DNA of 64,000 nt from Ectopseudomonas guguanensis (GCF_900104265.1 NZ_FNJJ01000004.1:310001-374000); one strand, 5' to 3'; shown: positions 9,384 through 18,770, counted from the stretch's first letter. Translations and numbers: made by a program. The notes: a model not told the origin generated them from the letters alone.

Positions 9384-10507
9384 TGTTCGGATTCGGCAAG
9401 GTCAAGGCGCCTGTCGTCAGTGACGACGGGCGCATCCGCGCGCGCTTCGTGCTACAGCACGCCGACTTTCGCCTGGACGTGAACCTCGACCTGCCGGCGC
9501 GTGGCGTCAGCGCCCTGTTCGGCCACTCCGGCTCGGGCAAGACCAGTTGCCTGCGCTGCTTCGCCGGGCTGGAGCGCCCGCAGCAGGGCTACCTGCAGGT
9601 GGCCGGCGAACTCTGGCAGGACAGCGAGCGCGGTTTCTTTCTGCCGGCACACCAGCGCGCCATCGGCTACGTGTTCCAGGACGCCAACCTGTTCCCGCAC
9701 CTGAGCGTGCGCGGCAATCTGCAGTACGGGCAGAAACGCATCCCGGCCGCGCAGCGCAGGGTGGCGCTGGATCAGGCGCTGGATCTGCTGGGCATCGGTC
9801 ATCTGCTCGAGCGCATGCCGTCGGCGCTGTCCGGTGGCGAACGGCAGCGCGTCGGCATCGCCCGCGCCCTGGTGACCAGCCCGCGCCTGCTGCTGATGGA
9901 CGAGCCGCTGGCCTCACTGGATCTCAAGCGCAAGCAGGAAGTGCTGCCCTACCTGCAGCGCCTGCACGAGGAGCTGGATATCCCGGTGCTCTACGTCAGC
10001 CACGCCCCGGACGAAGTGGCGCGCCTGGCCGACCACCTGGTGCTGCTCGACGACGGCCAGGTACGCGCCAGCGGCCCGCTCAAGGAAACCCTGCTGCGCG
10101 CCGACCTGCCCTTCGCCAGCGATGAGGATGCCGAGGCGGTGATCGACGGCGAGGTCTGCGGCCATGCTGCCGCCTATGAGCTGCTGGAACTTCGACTGCC
10201 TGGCAGCGAAGCGCGCCTGCGCCTGCCTCACGCGGCATTGCCCAACGGTCACCCGGTGCGGGTGAAGATCAAGGCGCGCGACGTCAGCCTCAGCCTGCAA
10301 CGCGCCGAGGGCAGCAGCCTGCTCAACCTGCTGCCGGCGACGGTGGAAAGCTGGCAGGCGCTCGATGCGCAGATGCTGCTGACCCTGCGCCTGGGCGAGC
10401 AGCGCCTGCTGGCACGGATCACCCGCTATTCATTCGATCAGCTGGGCATTCATGCCGGCCAGGCGCTCTGGGCGCAGATCAAGTCGGTGTCGTTGCTGGC
10501 GCCGTAG
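9383..10507 (+). CDS. modC: Molybdate ABC transporter ATPase ModC
   Basis: A 374-aa ATPase that powers ModAB. Walker A is GHSGSGKTS near residue 48, the signature is LSGGERQR near 150, and Walker B is LLLMDEP. A C-terminal Mop (molybdate-sensing) domain occupies about residues 290-370. The start overlaps the modB stop. The last 38 bp of the gene, encoding the tail [10 protein letters not shown], are repeated four more times downstream in a tandem array and once in inverted orientation near 19.7 kb, a very unusual fate for a gene end. Confidence 0.93.
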   Translation: MFGFGKVKAPVVSDDGRIRARFVLQHADFRLDVNLDLPARGVSALFGHSGSGKTSCLRCFAGLERPQQGYLQVAGELWQDSERGFFLPAHQRAIGYVFQDANLFPHLSVRGNLQYGQKRIPAAQRRVALDQALDLLGIGHLLERMPSALSGGERQRVGIARALVTSPRLLLMDEPLASLDLKRKQEVLPYLQRLHEELDIPVLYVSHAPDEVARLADHLVLLDDGQVRASGPLKETLLRADLPFASDEDAEAVIDGEVCGHAAAYELLELRLPGSEARLRLPHAALPNGHPVRVKIKARDVSLSLQRAEGSSLLNLLPATVESWQALDAQMLLTLRLGEQRLLARITRYSFDQLGIHAGQALWAQIKSVSLLAP

Positions 10508-11250
10508 GCTGCGCCGTGCAACCGCGGAGCCCCCGGTGCGCATGGCGCACCCTACGCTGGAGCCGGCACACCGTAGGGTGCGCCGTGCGCACCGACGATC
10601 GTGCAATGTCTCTGTCCTGCACGCCCCGACACTGGGCGCAGATCAAGTCGGTGTCGTTGCGCCGTAATTCCCGGCTGGGCGACCGCGGAGCCCCCGGTGC
10701 GCATGGCGCACCCTACGCTGGAGCCGGCACACCGTAGGGTGCGCCGCGCGCACCAACGATCGTGCAATATCCCTGTCCTGCACGCCCCGGTACTGGGCGC
10801 AGATCAAGTCAGTGTCATTGCTGGCGCCGTAATTCCTGGCTGGGCGAACGCGGAGCCCCGGTGCGCATGGCGCACCCTACGCTAGACCGGCACACCCGTA
10901 GGGTGCGCCGCGCGCACCAACGGTCGTGCAATGTCCCTGTCCTGCACGCCCCGGCACTGGGCGCAGATCAAGTCAGTGTCATTGCTGGCGCCGTAATTCC
11001 TGGCTGGGCGAACGCGGAGCCCCGGTGCGCATGGCGCACCCTACGCTAGACCGGCACACCCGTAGGGTGCGCCGCGCGCACCAACGGTCGTGCAATGTCC
11101 CTGTCCTGCACGCCCCGGCACTGGGCGCAGATCAAGTCAGTGTCATTGCTGGCGCCGTAGTTCCTGGCTGTGCGAACGCGGAGCCCCCGGTGCGCATGGC
11201 GCACCCTACGCTAGACCGGCACACCGTAGGGTGCGCCGTGCGCACCAGCA
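10470..11250 (+). repeat. Tandem array of 161-164-bp units carrying the modC 3' end
   Basis: The sequence GGGCGCAGATCAAGTC from the modC tail begins at 10470 (in the gene) and recurs at 10634, 10795, 10959 and 11123, giving periods of 164, 161, 164 and 164 bp. Each unit contains the 3' end of modC up to the stop region, then a GGTGCGCATGGCGCACC palindrome, GTAGGGTGCGCC, and GTGCAATRTCYCTGTCCTGC. The units starting at 10795 and 10959 are identical by eye over their whole length, so part of the array is recent. No promoter or real gene is seen inside; open frames across it are the repeated unit translated. It ends about 58 bp before the stop of the convergent sigma-54 protein gene. Confidence 0.9.
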
Positions 11251-11307
11251 ACGCGCAGGTTGCTAGCTCCCACGCGCCACGTGAGGAAGATCGACCTCAC
11301 CCATCCA

Positions 11308-12132
11308 TTACCCAATACCCGGCAACTCCAAGTGCTCCGGCCCGATCTCTGCATTTCCAGCCAGCAGCAGGGCGAAGTGAATGACGTTCTCCAGCTCGCG
11401 GGTATTGCCCGGCCAGCGGTGCGCCTCCAGCACCGCCTGCGCCGCTGGGCTGATCGGCGGGATGGCCAGGCCCAGCCGCGAGGCATGGATGCCAAGGAAG
11501 TACTCGGCCAGCGGCAGGATGTCGCCGACCCGCTGGCGCAGCGCCGGGAACAGCAGCTGGCCGTCGCACAGGTAGGCGTACAGGCGCTCGTCGAAGGTGC
11601 CGGCGGCCACGGCGCGGCCCAGATCGATGCTGCTCGCCGCCACCAGACGCACATCCACCGGCAGTGCCTGGCTGGCGCCGACGCGATACACCTCGCGGGT
11701 TTCCAGCGCAGCCAGCAGCTTGGCCTGCAGAGGACGCGAAAGATCGGCGATTTCGTCCAGGTACAGCGTGCCGCCATTGGCCGAACCGAACCAGCCGGCG
11801 CGGCTGCTGGCGGCCCCGACATGGGCGCCGCCGACATGGCCGAACAGCTCGGCCTCGCCCCATTGCGGGCTGATCGCCGCGCAGCTCAGTGCGACGAACA
11901 GGCCGCCGCGCTCGCTCTGCCTGTGGATGTAGCGCGCCAGCAATTCCTTGCCGGTACCACTCTCGCCGAGGATCAGCAGCGGCTGGCCATTGCCCGCCAG
12001 CGCCTCGGCGCGTTCGCGCAACTGGCGTGAACGCGGGTCGACGAACACCAGCGCCTTGGCCCGAATGCTCAGCGGGCTCTTGTCCGAATCGGCGAAGGTC
12101 AGCGGCGCCGGAAAGTCGGGTGGAAAGCTCAT
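11308..12132 (-). CDS. Reduced SfnR-like sigma-54 AAA+ protein, no HTH, altered GAFTGA loop
   Basis: A 274-aa AAA+ protein of the sigma-54 activator family, probably related to SfnR-type regulators of sulfone and sulfonate genes. Walker A is GESGTGKE near residue 55 and Walker B is GTLYLDEI near 110. The sigma-54-contacting GAFTGA loop reads GAHVGA (after ELFGHVG), losing the Phe and Thr that are normally needed. There is no N-terminal sensor domain and the protein ends just after LELPGIG, without the usual C-terminal Fis-type HTH. The start ATG at 12132 begins MSFPPDF; a longer frame upstream has no support. It may be an accessory or inactive paralogue. The context, oscA-sbp-cysTWA, is sulfur uptake. 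Confidence 0.75.
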   Translation of the reverse strand: MSFPPDFPAPLTFADSDKSPLSIRAKALVFVDPRSRQLRERAEALAGNGQPLLILGESGTGKELLARYIHRQSERGGLFVALSCAAISPQWGEAELFGHVGGAHVGAASSRAGWFGSANGGTLYLDEIADLSRPLQAKLLAALETREVYRVGASQALPVDVRLVAASSIDLGRAVAAGTFDERLYAYLCDGQLLFPALRQRVGDILPLAEYFLGIHASRLGLAIPPISPAAQAVLEAHRWPGNTRELENVIHFALLLAGNAEIGPEHLELPGIG

Positions 12133-12182
12133 GACGTGCAGCTCCAAAGCCGCACCTCGGTGGACGCAGCCCGTAGTCGAAT

Positions 12183-12219
12183 AAAAAAGAGCGGGCGGCT
12201 GCCTGGCCCGATCCCGCTC
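12183..12219 (-). terminator. Rho-independent terminator after the hydrolase gene
   Basis: Read on the minus strand, GAGCGGG pairs with CCCGCTC and is followed by TTTTTTA. It lies 27 bp after the end of the frameshifted hydrolase and before the SfnR-like gene, so the two minus-strand genes probably have separate transcripts. Confidence 0.65.
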
Positions 12220-12245
12220 CGAAAGGGTTAGCCCCGAAGGGACGT

Positions 12246-12826
12246 TCAGGCGCGCAGGCGCGTCTGCTGTTCGATGCGGCTCTGCAGGCGATACAGATAG
12301 CCGAAGCCCTGCTCCCAATAGCGGTGCCCGGACTTCACGTTGATATGTCCGGCACCGGTGAGAATCGCCGCCTCGCTACCCCAGGCGCGCGCCAGCTCCA
12401 TGGCGCGCAGGGCGCTAGCCGCCGCGTCATTGTCGGAGCCACCAGCAGGCTGGGAAAGGGCAGCAGATCGCGCGGAATCGGTGCGAAATTCTGCAGCGGT
12501 GCGGGGCAGCCCGGGCGCTCGACATCGGCCGGCGCCACCAGCAGGGCACCGCGTACGCGACGCAGTAGCTCGATGGGTGCCTGCGCCGCCCAGTGGGCGA
12601 CGGTGACGCAGCCCAGGCTGTGAGCAATAAGAATGGCAGGGCGCGGGTCGGCGGCTACCGAGCGGTTCAGCTCGCTGACCCAGTCGGCGCATTGCGGCTC
12701 GAACCAGTCGGCCTGCTCCACCCGCATGCTGTTCGGCAGGCTGCGTTGCCAATGGCTTTGCCAATGCTCCTCGGGCGAGCCCTGCCAGCCAGGCAGAATC
12801 AGATAACGGGTTGCTTCGCTGCCCAT
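12246..12826 (-). pseudogene. RBBP9/YdeN-family alpha/beta hydrolase, frameshifted
   Basis: The gene starts at 12826 with MGSEATRYLILPGWQGSPEEHW, the hallmark N-terminus of the RBBP9/YdeN serine hydrolases. The nucleophile Ser sits in IAHSLGCVTVAHWAA. At about 12439 the frame is lost: GTGGCTCCGAC lacks one base compared with a frame that would read VASDNDAAAS. After the shift the other frame supplies the catalytic Asp region (SDND) and His region (GAGHINVKSGH) and stops at 12246. All three catalytic residues are therefore encoded, but in two frames. It is either a recent pseudogene or a one-base sequencing error. Confidence 0.75.
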
Positions 12827-12874
12827 GACGGCACCTCCTTGAATCGAATGGCGTCAGTCTAGGCAGCAGAAAGC

Positions 12875-12915
12875 TATTCCAAAAAGAATAAGAACTTATT
12901 TGCTTATTCCATAAG
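12875..12915. promoter_or_regulatory. AT-rich inverted-repeat cluster upstream of oscA
   Basis: Three overlapping inverted repeats lie here: TATTC-CAAAAA-GAATA (12875-12890), AATAAG-AA-CTTATT (12887-12900) and CTTAT-TCC-ATAAG (12903-12915). The surrounding 12870-13000 is very AT-rich. The core AAAAAGAATA also occurs at 261-270 upstream of the sulfonate-type operon. A CysB-type binding region is the natural guess, since CysB controls sulfur-starvation genes in pseudomonads, but the match is not verified. Confidence 0.45.
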
Positions 12916-13072
12916 AACAAATAAAACACCCAAGTCCACATATTTCCAAAAAGCATATAAATGTTCTTAAACAGTATTTTTAAGAATATTTCAGCACCTC
13001 TACTATCCGCTCCACGCCAGCGTCGGCACTGCCTTGCGCCGCCGTGGCGACCTATTCACAAGGAGCCTGGAA

Positions 13073-13255
13073 ATGACCGCGACTCTGAGAAACCTCGAAG
13101 GCCAGGACGAAGCCAGCATCCTGCGCGAGATCCAGACCGCACTGCATGGCCTGAAATTCGGCTCGGTGGAAATCACCGTGCACAACGGCCAGGTGGTGCA
13201 GATCGAGCGCAAGGAAAAGATTCGCCTGCAACAGCCGAGCACCAAGAACAGCTGA
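13073..13255 (+). CDS. oscA: OscA-type small sulfur-starvation protein (YezD/DUF2292)
   Basis: A 60-aa cytoplasmic protein. The core SILREIQTALHGLKFGSVEITVHNGQ followed by QIERKEKIRL is the YezD/DUF2292 fold (length split here to stay short: REIQTALHGLKFG, then VEITVHNGQVVQIERKEKIR). In Pseudomonas the member called OscA lies directly upstream of the sulfate transporter genes and is needed under sulfur limitation and chromate stress. The ATG at 13073 is preceded by AAGGAG with an 8-base spacer, which decides it over an upstream in-frame codon at 13034. It heads the oscA-sbp-cysTWA cluster. Confidence 0.85.
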   Translation: MTATLRNLEGQDEASILREIQTALHGLKFGSVEITVHNGQVVQIERKEKIRLQQPSTKNS

Positions 13256-13352
13256 TACATGATGCGGCCCGACTGGACCACCAGAGGGCGCGAGAAACCT
13301 CCCCAACCTGACACCAATACGCCAACACAAGAATCCAGTTAGGAGCTGCACC

Positions 13353-14351
13353 ATGTCCATTCGTCGTTTCGCCCTGGCCGCGCTGGCCAGCGCCCTGATC
13401 GCCGGCCCGGTGGCCGCCGCGCAAACCCTGCTCAACGTGTCGTACGACCCGACCCGCGAGCTCTATACCGAATTCAACGCCGCGTTCAACAAGCACTGGC
13501 AGGCCGAGGGCAACGAGGCGGTGACCATCCAGCAATCCCACGGCGGCTCGGGCAAGCAGGCCCGCGCGGTGATCGACGGCCTGCGCGCCGACGTGGTGAC
13601 CCTGGCCCTGGCCGGCGACATCGACGAGCTGTACAAGCTCGGCAAGCTGATCCCGGAAAACTGGCAGGAGCGCCTGCCGGACGCCAGCACCCCCTACACC
13701 TCGACCATCGTGTTCCTGGTGCGCAAGGGCAACCCCAAGGGCATCAAGGACTGGGATGACCTGGTCAAGCCCGGCGTGGAAGTGATCACCCCCAACCCGA
13801 AAACCTCCGGCGGCGCACGCTGGAACTTCCTCGCCGCCTGGGCCTATGCCCAGCAGAAGTACGGCAGCGAAGCCGAGGCCAAGGCCTTCACCGAGAAGCT
13901 GTACAAGAACGTCCCGGTGCTCGACACCGGCGCCCGCGGCTCGACCATCACCTTCGTCAACAACGGCATCGGCGACGTGCTGCTGGCCTGGGAAAACGAA
14001 GCCTTCCTGGCCCTCAAGGAAGAAGGTGGCGACAACTTCGAGATCGTCGCGCCGTCGCTGTCGATCCTTGCCGAGCCGCCGGTCAGCGTGGTCGACCAGA
14101 ATGTCGACAAGAAAGGCACCCGCAAGGTCGCCGAGGCCTACCTGAACTACCTGTACAGCGAGGAAGGCCAGCGCATCGCCGCCAAGCACTTCTACCGTCC
14201 GCGCAACCAGGCGGTGGCTGCCGAGTTCGCCCAGCAGTTCCCGCAGCTCAAGCTGGTGACCATCGACGCTGACTTCGGCGGCTGGAAAACCGCTCAGCCG
14301 AAGTTCTTCAACGACGGCGGCGTGTTCGACCAGATCTATCAGGCGCAGTAG
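13353..14351 (+). CDS. sbp: Sulfate ABC transporter substrate-binding protein
   Basis: A 332-aa periplasmic sulfate-binding protein. A signal peptide ends near residue 23 (VAAAQ). The mature start [16 protein letters not shown] and the block [18 protein letters not shown] are typical of Sbp/CysP, as are [20 protein letters not shown] and [15 protein letters not shown]. It follows oscA by 97 bp and precedes the permease genes. AGGAG lies 8 bases before the ATG. Sulfate rather than thiosulfate is favoured by similarity to Sbp, but both are possible. Confidence 0.93.
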   Translation: MSIRRFALAALASALIAGPVAAAQTLLNVSYDPTRELYTEFNAAFNKHWQAEGNEAVTIQQSHGGSGKQARAVIDGLRADVVTLALAGDIDELYKLGKLIPENWQERLPDASTPYTSTIVFLVRKGNPKGIKDWDDLVKPGVEVITPNPKTSGGARWNFLAAWAYAQQKYGSEAEAKAFTEKLYKNVPVLDTGARGSTITFVNNGIGDVLLAWENEAFLALKEEGGDNFEIVAPSLSILAEPPVSVVDQNVDKKGTRKVAEAYLNYLYSEEGQRIAAKHFYRPRNQAVAAEFAQQFPQLKLVTIDADFGGWKTAQPKFFNDGGVFDQIYQAQ

Positions 14352-14435
14352 CCCGTAGGGTGGGCCGTGCGCACCAGCGCACGGCCCACCAGATCGTCGC
14401 AGCCAGTGGCGGGTTCCACCCGCCCTACCAAGGAG
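14352..14435. repeat. GTAGGGTGGGC-type palindromic repeat
   Basis: Immediately after the sbp stop lies CCGTAGGGTGGGCCGTGCGC, an inverted half GCGCACGGCCCACC, and then GGCGGGTTCCACCCGCCC. It belongs to the same dispersed family that is tandemly duplicated at 10.5, 17.2 and 51.9 kb, here as a single copy between sbp and cysT. Confidence 0.65.
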
Positions 14436-14440
14436 CTTGC

Positions 14441-15259
14441 ATGTCCCGCCGCACTTCCCCCGTCATACCCGGCTTCGGGCTGACGCTGGGTTACACCCTG
14501 GTGTACCTCAGCCTGTTGGTGCTGATTCCCCTGGGTGCCATGTTCGTCCACGCTGCCCAGCTCACCTGGGATCAGTTCTGGGCCATCATTTCCTCACCGC
14601 GCGTGCTGGCCGCCCTGAAGCTGAGCTTCGGTACCGCCCTGCTCGCCGCCGTGATCAACGGCGTGATCGGTACCCTGCTGGCCTGGGTGCTGGTGCGCTA
14701 CACCTTCCCCGGCCGCAAGATCATCGAAGCGATGATCGACCTGCCCTTTGCCCTGCCCACCGCCGTTGCCGGTATCGCCCTGACCGCGCTCTATGCGCCG
14801 GGCGGCCTGGTCGGCCAGTTCGCCACCGCCCTGGGCTTCAAGATCGCCTACACCCCGCTGGGCATCACCCTGGCGCTGACCTTCGTCACCCTGCCCTTCG
14901 TCGTGCGCACCATCCAGCCGGTGCTGGCCGACATCCCGCGCGAGGTCGAGGAAGCTGCCGCTTGCCTGGGCGCCCGCCCGCTGCAGGTGGCCCGCCACGT
15001 GCTGCTGCCGGCGCTGCTGCCGGCCTGGCTGACCGGTTTTGCCCTGGCCTTCGCCCGCGGCGTCGGCGAGTACGGCTCGGTGATCTTCATCGCCGGCAAT
15101 ATGCCGATGAAGACCGAGATCCTGCCGCTGCTGATCATGGTGCAGCTGGACCAGTACAACTACGCCGGCGCCACCGCCATCGGCGTGCTGATGCTGGTGG
15201 TGTCGTTCATCCTGCTGCTGCTGATCAACCTGCTGCAGCGCCGCATCAGTCGTTCGTAA
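14441..15259 (+). CDS. cysT: Sulfate ABC transporter permease CysT
   Basis: A 272-aa inner-membrane permease of the sulfate/thiosulfate importer (CysU/CysT). About six membrane segments are visible, with the EAA loop [19 protein letters not shown] near residue 168 and [19 protein letters not shown] following. The ATG at 14441 has AAGGAG with a 6-base spacer; the in-frame codon at 14360 is inside the upstream repeat. It would pair with CysW and CysA. Confidence 0.94.
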   Translation: MSRRTSPVIPGFGLTLGYTLVYLSLLVLIPLGAMFVHAAQLTWDQFWAIISSPRVLAALKLSFGTALLAAVINGVIGTLLAWVLVRYTFPGRKIIEAMIDLPFALPTAVAGIALTALYAPGGLVGQFATALGFKIAYTPLGITLALTFVTLPFVVRTIQPVLADIPREVEEAAACLGARPLQVARHVLLPALLPAWLTGFALAFARGVGEYGSVIFIAGNMPMKTEILPLLIMVQLDQYNYAGATAIGVLMLVVSFILLLLINLLQRRISRS

Positions 15260-15269
15260 GGAGCCAGGC

Positions 15270-16142
15270 ATGTCATCTGCAACCCTGACGGCCAGCGCCG
15301 CCAACAACGCCGCGCGCCGCGGCAGCGCCCTGGGCCGCCGCCTGCTGATCGTTTCGGCCTGGCTGGTGTTCGCCTTCTTCCTGCTGCTGCCCCTGTTCGT
15401 GGTAGCCACCGAAGCGCTCAAGCAGGGCGTCGGCGTATTCGTCGCCGCGATCCTCGAGCCCGACGCGATCAGCGCGCTGAAACTGACCCTGCTCGCCGTG
15501 GGCATCGCCGTGCCGCTCAACCTGGTGTTCGGCGTGGCCGCCGCCTGGTGCGTGAGCAAGTACGAGTTCCGCGGCAAGAGCATCCTGGTGACCCTGATCG
15601 ACCTACCGTTCTCGGTGTCGCCGGTGATCGCCGGTCTGATATACGTGCTGCTGTTCGGCGCCCAGGGCTTCTTCGGCCCCTGGCTGCGCGAGCATGACAT
15701 CCAGATCATCTTCGCCCTGCCCGGTATCGTCCTGGCCACCATCTTCGTCACCGTACCCTTCGTCGCCCGCGAGCTGATCCCGCTGATGCAGGAACAGGGC
15801 ACGCAGGAAGAAGAGGCCGCGCGCCTGCTCGGCGCCAACGGCTGGCAGATGTTCTGGCACGTCACCCTGCCCAACATCAAATGGGGCCTGATCTACGGCG
15901 TGGTGCTGTGTACCGCGCGGGCGATGGGTGAGTTCGGCGCGGTATCGGTGGTGTCCGGGCACATCCGCGGCTACACCAACACCCTGCCGCTGCATGTCGA
16001 GATTCTCTACAACGAATACAATCACGTCGCCGCCTTCAGCGTTGCCAGTCTGCTGCTGCTTCTGGCGCTGTTCATCCTGCTGCTCAAGCAGTGGAGCGAG
16101 TCCCGTATCAACCGCCGCAAAGCCAGTGCTGGCGAGGAATAA
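15270..16142 (+). CDS. cysW: Sulfate ABC transporter permease CysW
   Basis: A 290-aa inner-membrane permease, partner of CysT. The EAA loop [18 protein letters not shown] lies near residue 180, followed by [18 protein letters not shown], which is typical of CysW. It starts 10 bases after the cysT stop with GGAG upstream and is followed after 3 bases by cysA, so the three form one operon. Confidence 0.94.
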   Translation: MSSATLTASAANNAARRGSALGRRLLIVSAWLVFAFFLLLPLFVVATEALKQGVGVFVAAILEPDAISALKLTLLAVGIAVPLNLVFGVAAAWCVSKYEFRGKSILVTLIDLPFSVSPVIAGLIYVLLFGAQGFFGPWLREHDIQIIFALPGIVLATIFVTVPFVARELIPLMQEQGTQEEEAARLLGANGWQMFWHVTLPNIKWGLIYGVVLCTARAMGEFGAVSVVSGHIRGYTNTLPLHVEILYNEYNHVAAFSVASLLLLLALFILLLKQWSESRINRRKASAGEE

Positions 16143-16145
16143 GCC

Positions 16146-17141
16146 ATGAGTATCGAAATCCGCAACGTCAGCAAGAACTTCAATGCGTTCAAGGCGCTGA
16201 AGGACATCAACCTGAACATCCAGAGCGGCGAGCTGGTCGCCCTGCTCGGCCCGTCCGGCTGCGGCAAGACCACCCTGCTGCGCATCATCGCCGGCCTGGA
16301 AACCCCGGACAGCGGCACCATCGGCTTCCACGGCGAGGACGTTTCCGAGCACGACGTGCGCGATCGCAACGTCGGTTTCGTGTTCCAGCACTACGCGCTG
16401 TTCCGCCACATGACGGTGTTCGACAACGTCGCCTTCGGCCTGCGCATGAAGCCCAAGCGCGAGCGCCCGAGCGAGGACGTGATCAAGCAGAAGGTGCACG
16501 AGCTGCTCGATCTGGTGCAGCTCGACTGGCTCGGCGACCGCTACCCGGAGCAGCTCTCCGGCGGCCAGCGCCAGCGTATCGCCCTGGCCCGCGCCCTGGC
16601 CGTGGAGCCCAAGGTGCTGCTGCTCGACGAACCCTTCGGCGCGCTGGACGCCAAGGTGCGCAAGGAGTTGCGTCGCTGGCTGGCGCGCCTGCACGACGAC
16701 GTGCACCTGACCAGCGTGTTCGTCACCCACGACCAGGAAGAAGCCATGGAAGTGGCCGACCGCATCGTGGTGATGAACAAGGGCGTGATCGAACAGATCG
16801 GCACGCCGGCCGAAGTCTACGAGAACCCGGCCAGCGACTTCGTCTACCACTTCCTCGGTGACGCCAACCGCCTCTATGTCGGCAAAGACCACCACGTGCT
16901 GTTCCGCCCGCACGAGGTCGACCTGTCGCTGCACCCGGCGGCCGATCACCAGAGCGGCGAGGTGCGCGACATCCGCCTGCTCGGCGCCATCACCCGCATC
17001 ACCCTCAAGGTCGAGGGCCAGGACGAGCTGATCGAGGCCGAGGTGGCCAAGGATCACGTCAGCCTGGACAACCTCGCCCGTGGCACCACCCTGTACTTCA
17101 AGCCCAAGGGTGGCAAGCCGGTCGGCACACCGGCCAGCTGA
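16146..17141 (+). CDS. cysA: Sulfate/thiosulfate ABC transporter ATPase CysA
   Basis: A 331-aa ATPase. Walker A is GPSGCGKTT near residue 36, the Q-loop is FVFQHYALF, the signature is LSGGQRQR near 139 and Walker B is [13 protein letters not shown]. The C-terminal part (about residues 240-325) is the TOBE-like regulatory domain. Length is normal for CysA. Immediately downstream lies the duplicated repeat region at 17167-17591. Confidence 0.95.
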   Translation: MSIEIRNVSKNFNAFKALKDINLNIQSGELVALLGPSGCGKTTLLRIIAGLETPDSGTIGFHGEDVSEHDVRDRNVGFVFQHYALFRHMTVFDNVAFGLRMKPKRERPSEDVIKQKVHELLDLVQLDWLGDRYPEQLSGGQRQRIALARALAVEPKVLLLDEPFGALDAKVRKELRRWLARLHDDVHLTSVFVTHDQEEAMEVADRIVVMNKGVIEQIGTPAEVYENPASDFVYHFLGDANRLYVGKDHHVLFRPHEVDLSLHPAADHQSGEVRDIRLLGAITRITLKVEGQDELIEAEVAKDHVSLDNLARGTTLYFKPKGGKPVGTPAS

Positions 17142-17166
17142 GGCCCATGCAGCATGTAGGGTGGGC

Positions 17167-17591
17167 GTAGGGTGGGCTTCAGCCCACCAAAACAGAGCTC
17201 ACCTTCATTTGGTGGGCTAAAGCCCCACCCTACGAACCTGGACCTGACCATCAAACGGCAGAAGCCTGCGACTGCTTGAGGCCGAACCACTGCAACTCGG
17301 CCAGCAGCGCCACCGCCAGCGCCTGGGCGATGACGAAGGCGTAGCCGAACAGATTCGGTGACACCCAGCCGATCACCAGCACGTAGGGTGGGCTTCAGCC
17401 CACCGAAACAGAGCTCACCTTTATCTGGTGGGCTAAAGCCCACCCTACGAACCTGACCATCAAACGGCAGAAGCCTGCGACTGCTTGAGGCCGAACCACT
17501 GCAACTCGGCCAGCAGCGCCACCGCCAGCGCCTGGGCGATGACGAAGGCATGGCCGAACAGGTTCGGTGACACCCAGCCGATCACCAGCAC
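17167..17591. repeat. 216-bp tandem duplication carrying the 3' end of the adjacent membrane-protein gene
   Basis: Copy 1 (17167-17382) and copy 2 (17383-17591) both begin GTAGGGTGGGCTTCAGCCCACC, continue through GGTGGGCTAAAGCCCACCCTAC, and then contain the last ~130 bp of the minus-strand membrane-protein gene, ending GATCACCAGCAC. Copy 2 is the functional 3' end of the gene (stop at 17460-17462). Copy 1 is a remnant (17251-17382) with a few substitutions, cut off exactly where copy 2 begins. The layout parallels the modC array. Confidence 0.88.
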
Positions 17592-17861
17592 CAGCAGACT
17601 GTCGATCACCCACAGGGCGTTGACCGCGATCACCGCCCAGATCGCCTGGCGGCTGATTTCGGCGCGGTTGGCCAGCCACACCAGCATGGCGGCGAAGGGC
17701 AGCAGCGCGCTGCCGGCGACCAGCAGCAGCAGGCGCGGCAGTTCGAGAAAGGCGCCCAGCCAGCCTGCCGCCAGTACCAGCAGCAGGCCGGTGAAACCGC
17801 TGAGCAGGCCATCGATCAGCAGAGCGTTACGTAGCATCGGGGAAGGTTGCAGTGCGTTCAT
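17460..17861 (-). CDS. Four-helix integral membrane protein of unknown function
   Basis: A 133-aa protein with four predicted membrane segments (around residues 14-36, 42-62, 73-93 and 100-122) and short loops. I do not recognise a catalytic motif. It is divergent from an XRE-type regulator whose gene starts 124 bp away, and a perfect 17-bp palindrome lies between them, so it is probably a regulated target. The last ~130 bp are duplicated just downstream. The ATG at 17861 is preceded by AGGAG. Confidence 0.6.
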   Translation of the reverse strand: MNALQPSPMLRNALLIDGLLSGFTGLLLVLAAGWLGAFLELPRLLLLVAGSALLPFAAMLVWLANRAEISRQAIWAVIAVNALWVIDSLLVLVIGWVSPNLFGHAFVIAQALAVALLAELQWFGLKQSQASAV

Positions 17862-17932
17862 GGCGAATCTCCTGAAAGCGGCACCGGGCTGGTGCCTGGC
17901 ACACAGAGTTCGCCGAAACGCGCAGGGCGTCG

Positions 17933-17949
17933 ATTACCTGTCAGGTAAT
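17933..17949. promoter_or_regulatory. Perfect palindromic operator between divergent genes
   Basis: ATTACCTG-T-CAGGTAAT is a perfect 17-bp inverted repeat. It sits 72 bp upstream of the membrane-protein start and 36 bp upstream of the XRE regulator start. XRE/MmyB-type regulators commonly bind such sites and control the divergent gene and themselves. This is the most likely operator for the regulator next to it. Confidence 0.65.
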
Positions 17950-17984
17950 GGCCGGCATGACGCCGCTGAACTATCGTGCTGGCC

Positions 17985-18770
17985 ATGAACGATTCCCAGA
18001 CCGCAGGCGCCCTGTTGCGCCAATGGCGCCAGCGGCGCCGCCTGAGCCAGCTCGACCTCGCCTGCGAGGCCGAAATCTCCACACGCCACCTGAGCTTCGT
18101 CGAAACCGGCCGCGCCCAGCCCAGCCGCGACATGCTGCTGCACCTGGCCGAACAGCTGGACATGCCGCTGCGCGAGCGCAACCGCCTGCTCGGCGCCGCC
18201 GGCTACGCCCCGCTGTACAGCCAGCACGACCTGGCCGACCCGGCGCTGGCACCGGCGCGCCAGGCCATCGAGCAGCTGCTCAAGGCCCATGAGCCCTATC
18301 CGGCGCTGGCCATCGACCGGCAGTGGAATCTGCTGGCGGCCAACGCGGCAGCCAACGCCTTTCTCACCGGCATGCCGGCGTTCCTGCTCGGCCCGCCGCT
18401 CAACGTCATGCGCCTGTCGCTGCACCCCGAGGGTCTGGCGCCGCGCATCGCCAACCTGGCGCAGTGGCGCGCGCACCTGCTGATACGCCTGCAGCGCGAC
18501 GCGGAAATCAGCGGCGACGGGGCGCTGTTCACCCTGCTCGACGAGTTGCGCGGCTACCCGGCACCGGCCGAGGTTCCTGCGCCCGCGAGCGACGCCGTAC
18601 TGGTACCGCTGCAACTGCACAGCGAACAAGGCGTGCTGAGCCTGATCAGCACCATCACGGTATTCGGCACGCCCAATGACGTGACCCTGGCCGAACTGGC
18701 GCTGGAAACCTTCTTCCCCGCCGACGCCTTCACCGCCGAGTACCTGCGCACGCTGATCAAAAGCCCCTGA
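17985..18770 (+). CDS. XRE-family regulator with MmyB-like ligand-binding domain
   Basis: A 261-aa transcription factor. The N-terminal HTH (about residues 8-65) has LLRQWRQRRRLSQLDLA and STRHLSFVETGRAQPSRDM, the signature of the XRE group with a C-terminal MmyB-like PAS-type domain (YPALAIDRQWNLLAANAAAN near residue 102). Such proteins often regulate an adjacent divergent redox or membrane gene. An ATG at 17976 is also possible; neither start has a good ribosome binding site. The palindrome at 17933-17949 is the likely binding site. Confidence 0.8.
   Translation: MNDSQTAGALLRQWRQRRRLSQLDLACEAEISTRHLSFVETGRAQPSRDMLLHLAEQLDMPLRERNRLLGAAGYAPLYSQHDLADPALAPARQAIEQLLKAHEPYPALAIDRQWNLLAANAAANAFLTGMPAFLLGPPLNVMRLSLHPEGLAPRIANLAQWRAHLLIRLQRDAEISGDGALFTLLDELRGYPAPAEVPAPASDAVLVPLQLHSEQGVLSLISTITVFGTPNDVTLAELALETFFPADAFTAEYLRTLIKSP

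Noticed and set aside
10470..11250. CRISPR-like periodic repeats
   Set aside because: The period is 161-164 bp with no unique spacers and no cas genes; the units contain a gene end.
10762..11384. Repeated plus-strand open frames with recurring peptide blocks
   Set aside because: The peptides are only the translation of the tandem modC-tail units; no start site or domain supports them.
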